From assembly GCA_963813975.1 (NCBI GenBank), contig CAWFAP010000006.1:1-64000 (forward strand): a stretch of DNA of 64,000 nt, read 5' to 3'. How positions within the stretch are numbered: position 1 is the stretch's first letter; each line of letters opens with the position of its first letter. Of the stretch, positions 46,100 through 56,349 are shown piece by piece. Made by a program: the position numbers and the translations under genes. The notes under the pieces are model-generated. The model saw only the letters and a program-made list of their open reading frames with translations. It did no database searches and had not been told where the DNA came from. This DNA comes from RYN-230 sp963813975 (GTDB taxonomy: Bacteria > Actinomycetota > Actinomycetes > Streptosporangiales > Streptosporangiaceae).

Positions 46100-47820
46100 C
46101 GATGACCGAGGAGGCGGCACGGCTGGACCCCGAGGGACGGGCCGCGGCGCTCGCCGCGCTCACCGGGGACGAACTCCAGGTGCTCGTCGTGGGCGGGGGC
46201 GTGGTGGGCGCGGGCGTGGCCCTCGACGCGGTCACCCGCGGCCTGTCGGTCGGCCTGGTCGAGGCGCGTGATTTCGCCTCCGGCACCTCCTCACGGTCCA
46301 GCAAGCTGATCCACGGTGGGCTTCGCTACCTGGAGCAGCTGAACGTGAGCCTGGTCCGGGAGGCGCTGACCGAGCGCGGGCTGCTGCTCCAGCGGATCGC
46401 CCCGCATCTGGTCCGGCCGGTGCCGTTCCTGTTCCCGCTCACCCACCACGTGTGGGAGCGGGCCTACGTCGGGGCCGGGCTGAACGCTTACGACGCGCTC
46501 GGGTTCTCGCTCGGCCAGTCGCGCGGGCTGCCCGGGCACCGCCAGCTCACCAAGCGGGGCGCGCTGCGGCTCGCCCCCGCCCTGAAACGGTCCGTGCTCA
46601 CCGGGGCGCTGCAGTACTGGGACGCCCAGGTGGACGACGCCCGGTTCGTGGTCAGCCTGATCCGCACGGCGGCCAGTTACGGGGCCCAGATCGCCTCCCG
46701 GACCCAGGTCACCGGGTTCCTCCGAGAGGGGGAGCGGGTCACCGGCGTGCGCGCCGTGGACCTGGAGAGCGGGCGGACGCTGGAGATCCGGGCCCAGCAG
46801 GTAGTCAACGCGACCGGCGTGTGGACCGACGAGGTGCAGGCCATGGTGGGCGGCCGCGGGGTGATCAACATCCGCGCCTCCAAGGGCGTGCACCTGGTCG
46901 TGCCGCGGGACCGCATCCAGTCGCGTACCGGCATCATCATGCGCACCCCGACCAGCGTGCTGTTCATCATCCCCTGGGGACGGCACTGGATCGTGGGCAC
47001 CACGGACACGGAGTGGACCCTGGACAAGGCCCACCCGGCGGCCAGCCGTGCCGACATCGACTACGTGCTGGCCCAGGTCAACCGGGTGCTCGCCGTCCCG
47101 CTGACCCGGGAGGACGTGGCGGGCGTGTACGCCGGGCTGCGTCCCCTGCTGGCCGGGGAGTCCGACTCCACCTCACGGCTGTCCCGCGAGCACGTGGTCG
47201 CGCACCCGGTGCCCGGGTTGGTGATGATCGCGGGCGGCAAGTACACCACCTACCGGCTGATGGCCCGGGACGCCGTGGACGCGGTCGCGCACGGACTCGA
47301 CTGGCGGGTCCCGCCCTCCTGCACCGACGAGGTACCGCTGGCCGGGGCGGACGGGTACCTGCCGCTGTGGAACGCGCGGCACCGGCTGGCCCGGGCCTCG
47401 GGCCTGCACGTGGCCCGGATCGAGCACCTGCTGGGCCGGTACGGGGCGCTGGCCACCGAGATCCTCGACATGATCGCGGCCGAGCCGGACCTGGGCCGCC
47501 CCCTTACGGGTGCCGAGGACTACCTGCGCGCCGAGGTGGGCTACGCCGCCTCACACGAGGGAGCGCGGCACCTCGACGACGTGCTGACCCGGCGGACGCA
47601 CATCTCGATCGAGACCTGGGACCGCGGCCTGTCGGCGGCCGCGGAGGCCGCTGAGCTGCTGGCCAAGCCGCTGCGCTGGGACGACCGGCAGGTGGCCAAC
47701 GAGATCAGCCACTACGAGGCGACCATCGAAGCCGAGCGGGCGTCCCAGGAAGAGACCACCGACCAGGCCGCCGACGCGCTGCTGCTGGACGCCCCCGACA
47801 TCGTCCCCGTTATCAGCTAA
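46096..47820 (+). CDS. glpD: aerobic glycerol-3-phosphate dehydrogenase
   Basis: 574 residues, FAD-dependent, oxidising glycerol-3-phosphate to dihydroxyacetone phosphate with electrons to the quinone pool. FAD-binding GGGVVGAGVALDAVTRG, then SSRSSKLIHGGLRYLEQ, the GlpD signature, and TTDTEWTL; the C-terminal helical domain has TRRTHISIE. GTG at 46096 overlaps guaB3; ATG at 46102 is an alternative. trpS follows after 13 bp. Confidence 0.96.
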   Translation: MTMTEEAARLDPEGRAAALAALTGDELQVLVVGGGVVGAGVALDAVTRGLSVGLVEARDFASGTSSRSSKLIHGGLRYLEQLNVSLVREALTERGLLLQRIAPHLVRPVPFLFPLTHHVWERAYVGAGLNAYDALGFSLGQSRGLPGHRQLTKRGALRLAPALKRSVLTGALQYWDAQVDDARFVVSLIRTAASYGAQIASRTQVTGFLREGERVTGVRAVDLESGRTLEIRAQQVVNATGVWTDEVQAMVGGRGVINIRASKGVHLVVPRDRIQSRTGIIMRTPTSVLFIIPWGRHWIVGTTDTEWTLDKAHPAASRADIDYVLAQVNRVLAVPLTREDVAGVYAGLRPLLAGESDSTSRLSREHVVAHPVPGLVMIAGGKYTTYRLMARDAVDAVAHGLDWRVPPSCTDEVPLAGADGYLPLWNARHRLARASGLHVARIEHLLGRYGALATEILDMIAAEPDLGRPLTGAEDYLRAEVGYAASHEGARHLDDVLTRRTHISIETWDRGLSAAAEAAELLAKPLRWDDRQVANEISHYEATIEAERASQEETTDQAADALLLDAPDIVPVIS

Positions 47821-47833
47821 TAGACTCGGGCCC

Positions 47834-48844
47834 ATGCCCCGGCCACGCGCGTTTTCCGGCATCCAGCCGACCGCCGACTCGTTCCACCTCGGTAACTACC
47901 TCGGCGCGGTCCGCCAGTGGGTCGCGCTCCAGGAGACGCACGAGGCGTTCTACTGCGTGGTGGACCTGCACGCGATCACGCTGCCGCAGGACCCGGCCAA
48001 GCTGCGCCAGCGGACCAGGGTCGCGGCCGCGCAGCTGTTCGCGGCCGGGATCGACCCGGACCGGGCCGTGGTGTTCGTGCAGAGCCACGTGCCGCAGCAC
48101 ACGGAACTGGCGTGGGTGCTCAGCTGCATCACCGGGTTCGGCGAGGCCAGCCGGATGACCCAGTTCAAGGACAAAGCAGCCAAAGGCGGCGCCCAGCAGG
48201 CCAGCCTGGGCCTGTTCAGCTACCCGGTGCTGCAGGCCGCGGACATCCTCCTCTACCAGACCAACGAGGTGCCGGTCGGTGAGGACCAGCGGCAGCACCT
48301 GGAGCTTAGCCGGGACCTCGCGGTGCGGTTCAACCATCGCTACGGGCCGACGTTCACGGTGCCCTCGGCCCTGATCGTGTCCGGCGTGGCCAAGATCACC
48401 GACTTGCAGGAGCCGACCGCGAAGATGAGCAAGTCGTCCTCGTCGGCCGCGGGCATCATCGACGTACTCGATGAGCCCAGTGCGATCCGCAAGAAGATCG
48501 CCCGGGCGGTCACCGACCCGGGCAGCGAGGTCCGCGCGGACGAGTCCGGCAAGCCGGGTGTCACCAACCTGCTGCGCATCTACTCGGCGCTGACCGGTGC
48601 GGACATCCCGGCACTGGAGACCAGGTACGCGGGGGCGGGCTACGGCACGTTCAAGAAGGACCTGGCCGAGGTGGTGGCCGGTGCGCTGGCCCCGATCCGG
48701 GAACGGACCGAGAAGCTGCTCGCCGACGAGAGCGAACTGGACCGGCTGCTGGCCCACGGCGCGGGCCGGGCGGGGCCGGCCGCGGTGGAAACCATGGCCA
48801 TGGTCATGGACCGGGTGGGTTTCCTCCGCCCGCCCAGCGTCTGA
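47834..48844 (+). CDS. trpS: tryptophan--tRNA ligase
   Basis: 336 residues, normal length for class I TrpRS. The HIGH-type motif is HLGN (18-21) in PTADSFHLGNYLG; KMSKS is at 197-201. GEDQRQHLELSRDLA and the C-terminal helical domain are intact. ATG at 47834. The final 41 bp overlap the end of the convergent carboxypeptidase gene. Confidence 0.97.
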   Translation: MPRPRAFSGIQPTADSFHLGNYLGAVRQWVALQETHEAFYCVVDLHAITLPQDPAKLRQRTRVAAAQLFAAGIDPDRAVVFVQSHVPQHTELAWVLSCITGFGEASRMTQFKDKAAKGGAQQASLGLFSYPVLQAADILLYQTNEVPVGEDQRQHLELSRDLAVRFNHRYGPTFTVPSALIVSGVAKITDLQEPTAKMSKSSSSAAGIIDVLDEPSAIRKKIARAVTDPGSEVRADESGKPGVTNLLRIYSALTGADIPALETRYAGAGYGTFKKDLAEVVAGALAPIRERTEKLLADESELDRLLAHGAGRAGPAAVETMAMVMDRVGFLRPPSV

Positions 48845-50246
48845 GCACGACGATGCCCGCGGCCACGAGCGCCGCGAGCAGCAGCGCGCCAATCAGGGCC
48901 GTGACCGGGATCGTGGCGAAGCCGGCCGGCTGAACCAGGCGGGTGGCCCGCTGACCGGCCGTCCGGTGCTGGCCAGCCGCCGGGGCAACGCCCCCGTGCG
49001 GGCTGATCCCGGGCGTGCTGACCCCGGGCCGGCTAACTCCGGCCCCCGGGCCAGAGGTCGCCGGCGGTGCGGCCTGCGCCGCGGGCCGCGGCCGGGCCAG
49101 CGTGCCGACCGGGGTGACCTTCCCGTCCATGGCGAAGCCCCAGTTCAGCAGCTTGGCGGCGATGGTCATCTCGGTGAGCGGGACGCAGTGCATGATGGTC
49201 ACGATGAGCGTGTGGCCGTCCCGGCGGGCCCAGGCGATGAACGTGGTCTCGGACGCGGTGGTCCAGCCGATCTTCCCGCCGAGGTCGCCGCGGTAGGTGT
49301 TCAGCATCGTGTTCTGGTTGAACAACTCGATCGAGTGGCGGCGGTGCAGCGGGAACATGGCCGTCCGGGTCGCCTCGATCCGCATGAACTGACGCATGGT
49401 CAGCGCCTGCCGGGCGAACAGGGCCAGGTCGTAGGCGGAGGTGTGCTGCCCCTTGGCATTCAGCCCGTTCGGCCGCCGGGCCACGGTGTCGTCCGCCTGG
49501 AGCCGGCGCGCCTCGGCGTTCATCAGGGCCACGCCCTTGTCGTAGGATCCGGCCGCCTGGGCGAGGGCGATCGCCGCGTCGTTGGCGGAAATCAGCAGCA
49601 GCGCCTGGAACAGCTTGTACACCGGGTACGCGTGGCCCTTGACCAGGCCCACCTTGTTCGGCTCCACATCCGCGGCCATGGCGGAGGTAACCACCTCGGC
49701 GTCCGGTTTCAGCACCGGCATCAGCGCGTCCGCGGTCAGCACCTTCAGCGTGCTGGCCGGCAGGAAGTGCCCGTGCGGGTCCTTGGCCGCCAGCACTCGC
49801 CCGGTTCCCGCGTCCGCGACCATATAGGCGGAGGCGCGCAGGGAGGGCAGCCGCCGGGCGCCGTGGGCCGGGTAGTGCACGATGACGCCGCGGCCCGCCA
49901 GTTCCGGTCCGCCCACCACCGCAGTGCCGCCCACCACGGTGCTGCGCATCGCAGTGCCGCCCACCACGGTGCTGCGCATCGCAGTGCCGCTCACCACGGT
50001 GCTGCGCATCGCAGTGCCGCTCACCACGGTGCTGCGCATCGCAGTGCCGCTCACCACGGGGCCGCTCACCACGGGGCCGCCCACCACAGGGCCGCCCACC
50101 ACAGGGCTGGCCAGCGCCGGCGGGGCCGCCAGCGGCATCGCGACGAGCAGCGCGGCCGCCGCGGCGGCCGCGCCGGTCCGGGTACGCCGCAGCCGGGCGG
50201 CCCCGGCCGCCCGGATCAGTCCCGGCAACGTTGTCGTTCTGCTCAC
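48804..50246 (-). CDS. D-alanyl-D-alanine carboxypeptidase (S11 family) with repetitive N-terminus
   Basis: 480 residues. A signal peptide (AAAAAALLVAMPLAAPPALA, about 27-46) is followed by a repetitive linker (about 49-113) of PVVGG/PVVSG and GTAMRSTVVS units. The penicillin-binding domain has S165-T-L-K168, S220-A-N222 and K325-I-G327, the last in place of K-T-G. A Pro/Ala linker and a C-terminal membrane segment (PVTALIGALLLAALVAAGIV) follow. It trims peptidoglycan pentapeptides outside the membrane. GTG at 50246. Convergent with trpS and overlapping it by 41 bp. Confidence 0.92.
   Translation of the reverse strand: MSRTTTLPGLIRAAGAARLRRTRTGAAAAAAALLVAMPLAAPPALASPVVGGPVVGGPVVSGPVVSGTAMRSTVVSGTAMRSTVVSGTAMRSTVVGGTAMRSTVVGGTAVVGGPELAGRGVIVHYPAHGARRLPSLRASAYMVADAGTGRVLAAKDPHGHFLPASTLKVLTADALMPVLKPDAEVVTSAMAADVEPNKVGLVKGHAYPVYKLFQALLLISANDAAIALAQAAGSYDKGVALMNAEARRLQADDTVARRPNGLNAKGQHTSAYDLALFARQALTMRQFMRIEATRTAMFPLHRRHSIELFNQNTMLNTYRGDLGGKIGWTTASETTFIAWARRDGHTLIVTIMHCVPLTEMTIAAKLLNWGFAMDGKVTPVGTLARPRPAAQAAPPATSGPGAGVSRPGVSTPGISPHGGVAPAAGQHRTAGQRATRLVQPAGFATIPVTALIGALLLAALVAAGIVVLRRWAGGGNPPGP
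49921..50100 (-). repeat. 30-bp and 15-bp in-frame repeats in the carboxypeptidase linker
   Basis: Four head-to-tail 30-bp units occupy 49921-49950, 49951-49980, 49981-50010 and 50011-50040 (differing at one base), then a partial unit and 15-bp units of the GGGCCGCTCACCACG type up to about 50100. On the coding strand each 30-bp unit gives Gly/Ser-Gly-Thr-Ala-Met-Arg-Ser-Thr-Val-Val. Confidence 0.95.
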
Positions 50247-50373
50247 GTGCAGTAGTCAATCATGGAGAATGGTGACTCTGTGTGTGGGGTCCCGGTTGCC
50301 CCAGATCCCCGTGCGGGCCCAGTGTGGCGAAGCTCGCTTAGGTTCTGGAGGACCAGCCATTTAACCTTGGCTT

Positions 50374-51954
<1,581 letters not shown>

Positions 51955-52008
51955 TCAGGCCGCCGGTCATGTCAGGCCAGGGAAGTGGTCGTTATGTCGC
52001 GTAACTAT

Positions 52009-52035
52009 GCTTACCGAGAGTTACCGGTAGTAAGC
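52009..52035 (+). promoter_or_regulatory. dyad and repeats upstream of the GCS2 ligase gene
   Basis: GCTTAC (52009-52014) and GTAAGC (52030-52035) flank the palindrome TACCGGTA (52022-52029), with TTACCG also repeated directly at 52011-52016 and 52021-52026. The stretch is AT-rich relative to its surroundings and lies about 80 bp before the ligase start, as an operator might. Confidence 0.45.
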
Positions 52036-52114
52036 GACTTAGTAGCGGGGTGCCGGGGCGGGGAGCCCGGGGGTGAGGGCCAGCCCCGGGGTGATGGCCA
52101 GGAGGAGGTCAGCG

Positions 52115-53278
52115 GTGGCTATCTGGTGGAACCCCTCCCGGGGCGCGACGCTGGGCGTCGAGTGGGAGCTTCAGCTCATCGATTCCGCCAGCAAGCTGCT
52201 CCGCCAGGACGCGCGTGAGGTCATCTCCGCCCTGCGGGACCAGGATGAAGCCGGGCCGCAGCCCAAGATTCACGACGAGCTCATGCAGTCCACGGTCGAG
52301 GTGGTCACCGGCGTCTGCAGTACGGTATCCGAGGCCGTAGCCGACCTAGCCGCGACAATTGCTGACCTTCAGCGGATCACGGATATGCGCGGTACGATGC
52401 TGGCCTGCGCCGGAACACATCCTGTCAGTGATTGGCGGGATGCCAAGATGGCGCCCGTTCAGCGCTATGCGGAACTCGTCGAGCAGATGCAGTGGCTGGC
52501 CCGCCGGATACAGACCTTTGGTGTGCATGTCCACGTGGGGCTTCGTGATGGCAGCAAGGCGATTCCCATCGTCAACGCTCTCGCCGCTTATCTGCCGCAC
52601 TTCCTCGCGCTGACCGCGTCGAGCCCGTTCTGGGGAGGGCACGACACCGGGCTCGCCTCGAGCAGGGCGGTCATCTTCGGCGGGTTGCCGACCGCAGGGC
52701 CGCCACAATTGCTGGCGGATTGGAGTGAGTTCGAGGAGTACATGGACACGCTGCTGCGGGCCGGAACCATCCGGAGCATCAAGGAAGTGTGGTGGGATGT
52801 CCGGCCACACCCTGACTTCGGCACGGTCGAGATCCGCATGTTCGACGGGGTTCCGACGCTACGGGAGGTCGGCATGGTCGCCGCCCTGTCGCAGAGCCTG
52901 GTTCACCTGTTCGACACGCAGCTGGACCGCGGCTACCGGCTGCCCAGCCAGCCGTCCTGGGTCATCCGGGACAACCGCTGGCGGGCGACCAGGTACGGCC
53001 TCGACGCCGTCGTGATCACCGACGCGGTGGGGTCGACCGCGCCGCTGCGCGATGAGCTGTACGAGCTGTTCCTGGAGATCCAGCCGGTCGCGCAGCGGCT
53101 GGGCTGCGTGGACGAACTGGACGTGCTCGCCGAGGTGCTCGAATGGGGCGCCTCCTACGAGCGGCAGCGGGCCGTGGTCGCAACGGGCGGGGGGCTGACG
53201 GACGTGGTTGACGCGCTGGTCACGGAGTTCGCCGAGGACCGGTTTGTCCACCCGGGGGAGGTGGCGAATGCCGAATGA
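52115..53278 (+). CDS. glutamate--cysteine ligase-like carboxylate-amine ligase (GCS2/YbdK family)
   Basis: 387 residues. ATLGVEWELQLID near the N-terminus, DELMQSTVEVVTGVC, GVHVHVGL, FGTVEIRMFDG and a final helical region match the GCS2 family, whose members join glutamate to an amine such as cysteine. The actual product is not evident; glutathione is unlikely in an actinomycete, and a weak glutamate-cysteine activity is known for the YbdK branch. GTG at 52115 follows GGAGGAGG; an upstream in-frame GTG adds unlikely sequence. Overlaps the next gene by 11 bp. Confidence 0.88.
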   Translation: MAIWWNPSRGATLGVEWELQLIDSASKLLRQDAREVISALRDQDEAGPQPKIHDELMQSTVEVVTGVCSTVSEAVADLAATIADLQRITDMRGTMLACAGTHPVSDWRDAKMAPVQRYAELVEQMQWLARRIQTFGVHVHVGLRDGSKAIPIVNALAAYLPHFLALTASSPFWGGHDTGLASSRAVIFGGLPTAGPPQLLADWSEFEEYMDTLLRAGTIRSIKEVWWDVRPHPDFGTVEIRMFDGVPTLREVGMVAALSQSLVHLFDTQLDRGYRLPSQPSWVIRDNRWRATRYGLDAVVITDAVGSTAPLRDELYELFLEIQPVAQRLGCVDELDVLAEVLEWGASYERQRAVVATGGGLTDVVDALVTEFAEDRFVHPGEVANAE

Positions 53279-54506
53279 CGCTCTGCGCGCGGATCTCGGC
53301 TCGTTCCTGACCGCGCACGATGCTGAGCTGATCGACTTCCGCCGCGACATGCATGCCCATCCTGAGCTCGGCTACCACGAGCACCGGGCCACCCGGCGGA
53401 TCGCGCTGCGCCTGGCCGCCGCGGGACTGCGCCCGATGATCCTGCCCAAGGGAACCGGGCTGATCGCGGACATCGGCGACAGCCGGGACGGGGGGCCGCT
53501 GGTGGCGTTGCGGGCCGACCTGGACGCGCTACCGCTCAGCGACGAGAAGCAGGTCTCGTACCGCTCGACGGCACCCAACGCGTGCCACGCCTGCGGGCAC
53601 GACGTGCACACCACCATCGTGCTGGGCGCGGGACTGTTCCTCGCCCAGCAGGCTGCCGCGGGGCGGCTGCCGGGACGGGTGCGGCTCATCTTCCAGCCGG
53701 CCGAGGAGGTGGCGGGCGGCGCGCTGGACGTGATGGCGGCGGGCGGCATCGCCTCGGTGGACCGCATCTTCGGCCTGCATTGTGATCCGCGCCTGGACGC
53801 CGGGAAGGTCGGGGTGCGCAGCGGCCCCATCACCGCCGCCTGTGATCGCATCACTGTCCGGGTGACCGGGCCGGGCGGACATACCGCCCGGCCCCATTTG
53901 ACTGCCGACCTGGTCTACGCGCTCGGGAAGATCGTCACCGAACTGCCCGCGGCGCTGTCCCGGCGGGTGGACCCCCGGTCCAGCCTCAGCCTGGTGTGGG
54001 GCCGGGTGAGCGCCGGCACCGGGGCTAACTCCATCCCCGACGACGGGGTGGTGGAGGGCACGGTGCGCTGCCTGGACGACAAGGCCTGGCACGAGGCGCC
54101 GGACCTGCTCAAGGCGCTGATCGAGTCGGTGGCCAGTGCCTACGGGGTCATCGCCGACCTGGCCTACCAGCGGAGTGTCCCGCCCACCGTGAACGAGCCG
54201 TCGAGCACGGCACTGCTGTCGGCGGCGGCCGAGCGGGTACTTGGCCCCGACGCGGTCACCACCACCCAGCAGAGCCTGGGCGGCGAGGACTTCGCGTGGT
54301 ACCTGGAGTCGGTGCCGGGCTCGCTGGCCCGGCTGGGCACCCGGGTCCCCGGCTCCGGCCAGGACTTCGACATCCACCAGCCCGCGTTCGACGTGGACGA
54401 GCGGGCGATCGGCATCGGGGTGCGGCTGCTCGCTGCCGCCGCGCTCGCCGCGGTCCGGGGCAGCTCGGTCGCACCGGAGCCGCTCTCGGACGGGGCCCGC
54501 GCCTAG
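53268..54506 (+). CDS. M20-family amidohydrolase / peptidase
   Basis: 412 residues with DFRRDMHAHPELGYHEHRAT, ALRADLDALPL, CHACGHDVHTTIVLGA, IFQPAEEVAGGAL and GGEDFAWYLE, the metal-binding landmarks of the M20D amidohydrolases (N-acyl-amino-acid hydrolase type). Likely a cytoplasmic di-metal enzyme removing an acyl group. ATG at 53268 has GGGGGAGG upstream inside the preceding gene and overlaps it by 11 bp, so the ligase and hydrolase are translationally coupled and may act on related amide compounds. Confidence 0.92.
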   Translation: MPNDALRADLGSFLTAHDAELIDFRRDMHAHPELGYHEHRATRRIALRLAAAGLRPMILPKGTGLIADIGDSRDGGPLVALRADLDALPLSDEKQVSYRSTAPNACHACGHDVHTTIVLGAGLFLAQQAAAGRLPGRVRLIFQPAEEVAGGALDVMAAGGIASVDRIFGLHCDPRLDAGKVGVRSGPITAACDRITVRVTGPGGHTARPHLTADLVYALGKIVTELPAALSRRVDPRSSLSLVWGRVSAGTGANSIPDDGVVEGTVRCLDDKAWHEAPDLLKALIESVASAYGVIADLAYQRSVPPTVNEPSSTALLSAAAERVLGPDAVTTTQQSLGGEDFAWYLESVPGSLARLGTRVPGSGQDFDIHQPAFDVDERAIGIGVRLLAAAALAAVRGSSVAPEPLSDGARA

Positions 54507-54812
54507 GTCCGTCTAGTGCGGCGCCTGCCGGCTGGTTCTCCACCATCGCCTGACCGTCACCGCCGTCGCGGGGCCGCGCTGATCGAGGCCAGACCGGGCG
54601 GTCTGCGCGCGCGGGACCCCGTGATTACAGCTTCACTGGCTGGATCCACGGGCCTGCCGCACTGACCCCCGTCCGGGAACCTGACCGCTATCGCGCTATG
54701 CCGCTGGACTTTGTTTCCGAGGTGGTCGCGGGGTCTGGCTCCGGGCCCGCGTAGGCTGGGCCGACGGTTTGACGGCCGCCTGGCCCGCGCCGGGCCAGGC
54801 GGGGCAGGCCCG
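54507..54812. other. 306-bp gap before the membrane protein
   Basis: Contains CAGACC-GGGC-GGTCTG (54590-54605), a perfect short hairpin 84 bp after the amidohydrolase that may terminate it, and TAGGCT (54752-54757), a good actinobacterial -10 about 60 bp before the next gene but without a clear -35. No gene seen. Confidence 0.45.
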
Positions 54813-55481
54813 GTGACATGGAGCGCGGTGGCGGTGTTTTCGCGGCAGGACCTGCTCAGCGAGCGGCAGGTCTACCGGACGACCGGATCCCTGGTGGCGT
54901 GGTGGACATGGACCGCGTTCGCGGTCGTGCTGCTGATCGTGCTCGCGCTGGGCCACCATACCCACGCGGCCCTGGTCACGGCCTTCGTCGTCCTCGCCAT
55001 CACCGGGATCATGTACGCCTGCGCGCTGCGTCCGCGGATCGTGGCCAGCGCCGCGGCCGTTACCGTGGTGAACCCGCTGCGGGAGCACGTGCTGCCCTGG
55101 TCCGCGGTGACCCAGGTGGACCTGGTGCACAACGTCCGGGTCCACTACCGCGGCCCGGCCGGCGACCGCATCGTGCACAGCTGGGCGGTGCAGTCGTCGG
55201 GACGCTCCAGGACCCGCAGCGAGATGCGGGCCCGGCGGGCCGCCCGCCGGGGGATGACTGCGGGGCCCGGATCTGCCCGGCTTCCCGACCCGGCCCACGC
55301 GGCCCTGGCGGGCTCAGCGGCCGAGTTCATCGCCCGGCAGCTGGACGAACGGGCCCGGATGCAGCGCTCCGCCGCCGCCCCGGAGGCGGCTCCCGCCGGC
55401 CCCCGGTTCCGCTGGACCTGGGTCCCCATCGCGGCGATGGCGGTTCCGTTGCTGATGCTGCTGGTACTGACGCTGGCCTGA
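54813..55481 (+). CDS. membrane protein with PH-like domain
   Basis: 222 residues. Two adjacent membrane segments (WTAFAVVLLIVLALGHHTHA and VTAFVVLAITGIMYACAL, roughly residues 31-77) are followed by a domain with RIVASAAAVTVVNPLREHVLPWSAVTQVDL, split at Pro-Leu, typical of actinobacterial bacterial-PH (bPH6-like) proteins. A last membrane segment (IAAMAVPLLMLLVLTLA) ends the protein. Function unknown. GTG at 54813 starts just before the first conserved residues; a start at 54711 has no support. Confidence 0.75.
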   Translation: MTWSAVAVFSRQDLLSERQVYRTTGSLVAWWTWTAFAVVLLIVLALGHHTHAALVTAFVVLAITGIMYACALRPRIVASAAAVTVVNPLREHVLPWSAVTQVDLVHNVRVHYRGPAGDRIVHSWAVQSSGRSRTRSEMRARRAARRGMTAGPGSARLPDPAHAALAGSAAEFIARQLDERARMQRSAAAPEAAPAGPRFRWTWVPIAAMAVPLLMLLVLTLA

Positions 55482-55548
55482 GGCCGGCCGGCGGCCGGGC
55501 CATGTCCGGGCCGCAGCCGCCGGACCGGCCCGTCAGACGCGGAACCGC

Positions 55549-55575
55549 CTTGACTTAAAGTGCGCTTTAAGCAAG
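55549..55575 (+). promoter_or_regulatory. dyad operator before the split transketolase
   Basis: CTTG-A-CTTAAAG-TGCG-CTTTAAG-CAAG: 11 bp of inverted repeat around a 4-bp centre with one unpaired A. It contains TTGACT (55551-55556), a possible -35. It ends 3 bp before the ATG at 55579, which suggests a dimeric regulator (MerR- or MarR-like) and possibly a translation start further in at 55588. Confidence 0.6.
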
Positions 55576-55578
55576 AGC

Positions 55579-56340
55579 ATGGCGCTCATGACGACGACCA
55601 CGGACCATCGTCCGCCCGCCACCTTCGCCGACCTGCCGGGCCTGATGTCGCTGATGACCGGGGACGACAAGCACGATCAGGCGGCCACCTCCACCCTGGA
55701 CGTGCTCTGGGTGCTCTACGACCGGGTACTGCGGGTCACGCCGCAGACCGCCGACGACGGCGCGCGGGACCGGTTCCTGCTGTCCAAGGGACACGGGCCG
55801 ATGGCGTACTACGCAGTGCTCGCGGCCAAGGGCTTCGTGGAGCCCGCGGACCTGCCCGGTTTCGGCGCGTTCGAGTCGGCCCTCGGGCTGCACCCGGACC
55901 GGACCCTGATCCCCGGGGTGGAGATTTCCAGCGGATCGCTCGGCCACGGCCTGCCGCTGGCGACGGGGGTGGCCCTCGGGCTCCGAGCCCAGGGGCTTGC
56001 TGACTCGAGGGTGTTCGTTCTGGTGGGGGACGCCGAACTCGACGAGGGGTCCAACCACGAGGCGATCGCGTTCGCCCGGGCTGCGCGGCTGGACGCGCTG
56101 CACGTGGTGGTGGTGGACAACGCCTCGTCCACCCACGGCTGGCCGGGCGGGGTGGAAGCCCGGTTCGCCGTCGAGGACTGGTCGGTATGGCGGGTCTCCG
56201 GGCGCGATCACGACGCGCTGGAGGCCGCGCTGACCGCGCCGCATCCCGGCCGCCCGCACATGGTGGCCGCCGTCGTCGAGCCCAAGTCCGCGCCCCGGCC
56301 GTCAGCGCCGCCGGATCGATCAGCCGCGCCGAAGCGATAG
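55579..56340 (+). CDS. transketolase, N-terminal (thiamine-binding) subunit
   Basis: 253 residues equal to the first third of a full transketolase. DRFLLSKGHGPMAYYAVLA, PGVEISSGSLGHGLPLATGVAL and the thiamine-diphosphate metal motif VGDAELDEGSNHEA (Gly-Asp-Ala where Gly-Asp-Gly is usual) with VVVDNAS are visible. It should work with the next gene product as a heteromer. Starts at ATG 55579 or 55588, directly after a strong dyad. The partner follows after 9 bp. Confidence 0.9.
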   Translation: MALMTTTTDHRPPATFADLPGLMSLMTGDDKHDQAATSTLDVLWVLYDRVLRVTPQTADDGARDRFLLSKGHGPMAYYAVLAAKGFVEPADLPGFGAFESALGLHPDRTLIPGVEISSGSLGHGLPLATGVALGLRAQGLADSRVFVLVGDAELDEGSNHEAIAFARAARLDALHVVVVDNASSTHGWPGGVEARFAVEDWSVWRVSGRDHDALEAALTAPHPGRPHMVAAVVEPKSAPRPSAPPDRSAAPKR

Positions 56341-56349
56341 GAGACAGCC

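Noticed and set aside
47821..47833. T-box or trp-type leader before trpS
   Set aside because: Only 13 bp separate glpD and trpS, leaving no room for a leader or attenuator.
49921..50100. CRISPR-like array at 49.9-50.1 kb
   Set aside because: 30-bp units are adjacent with no unique spacers and encode a linker of the carboxypeptidase.
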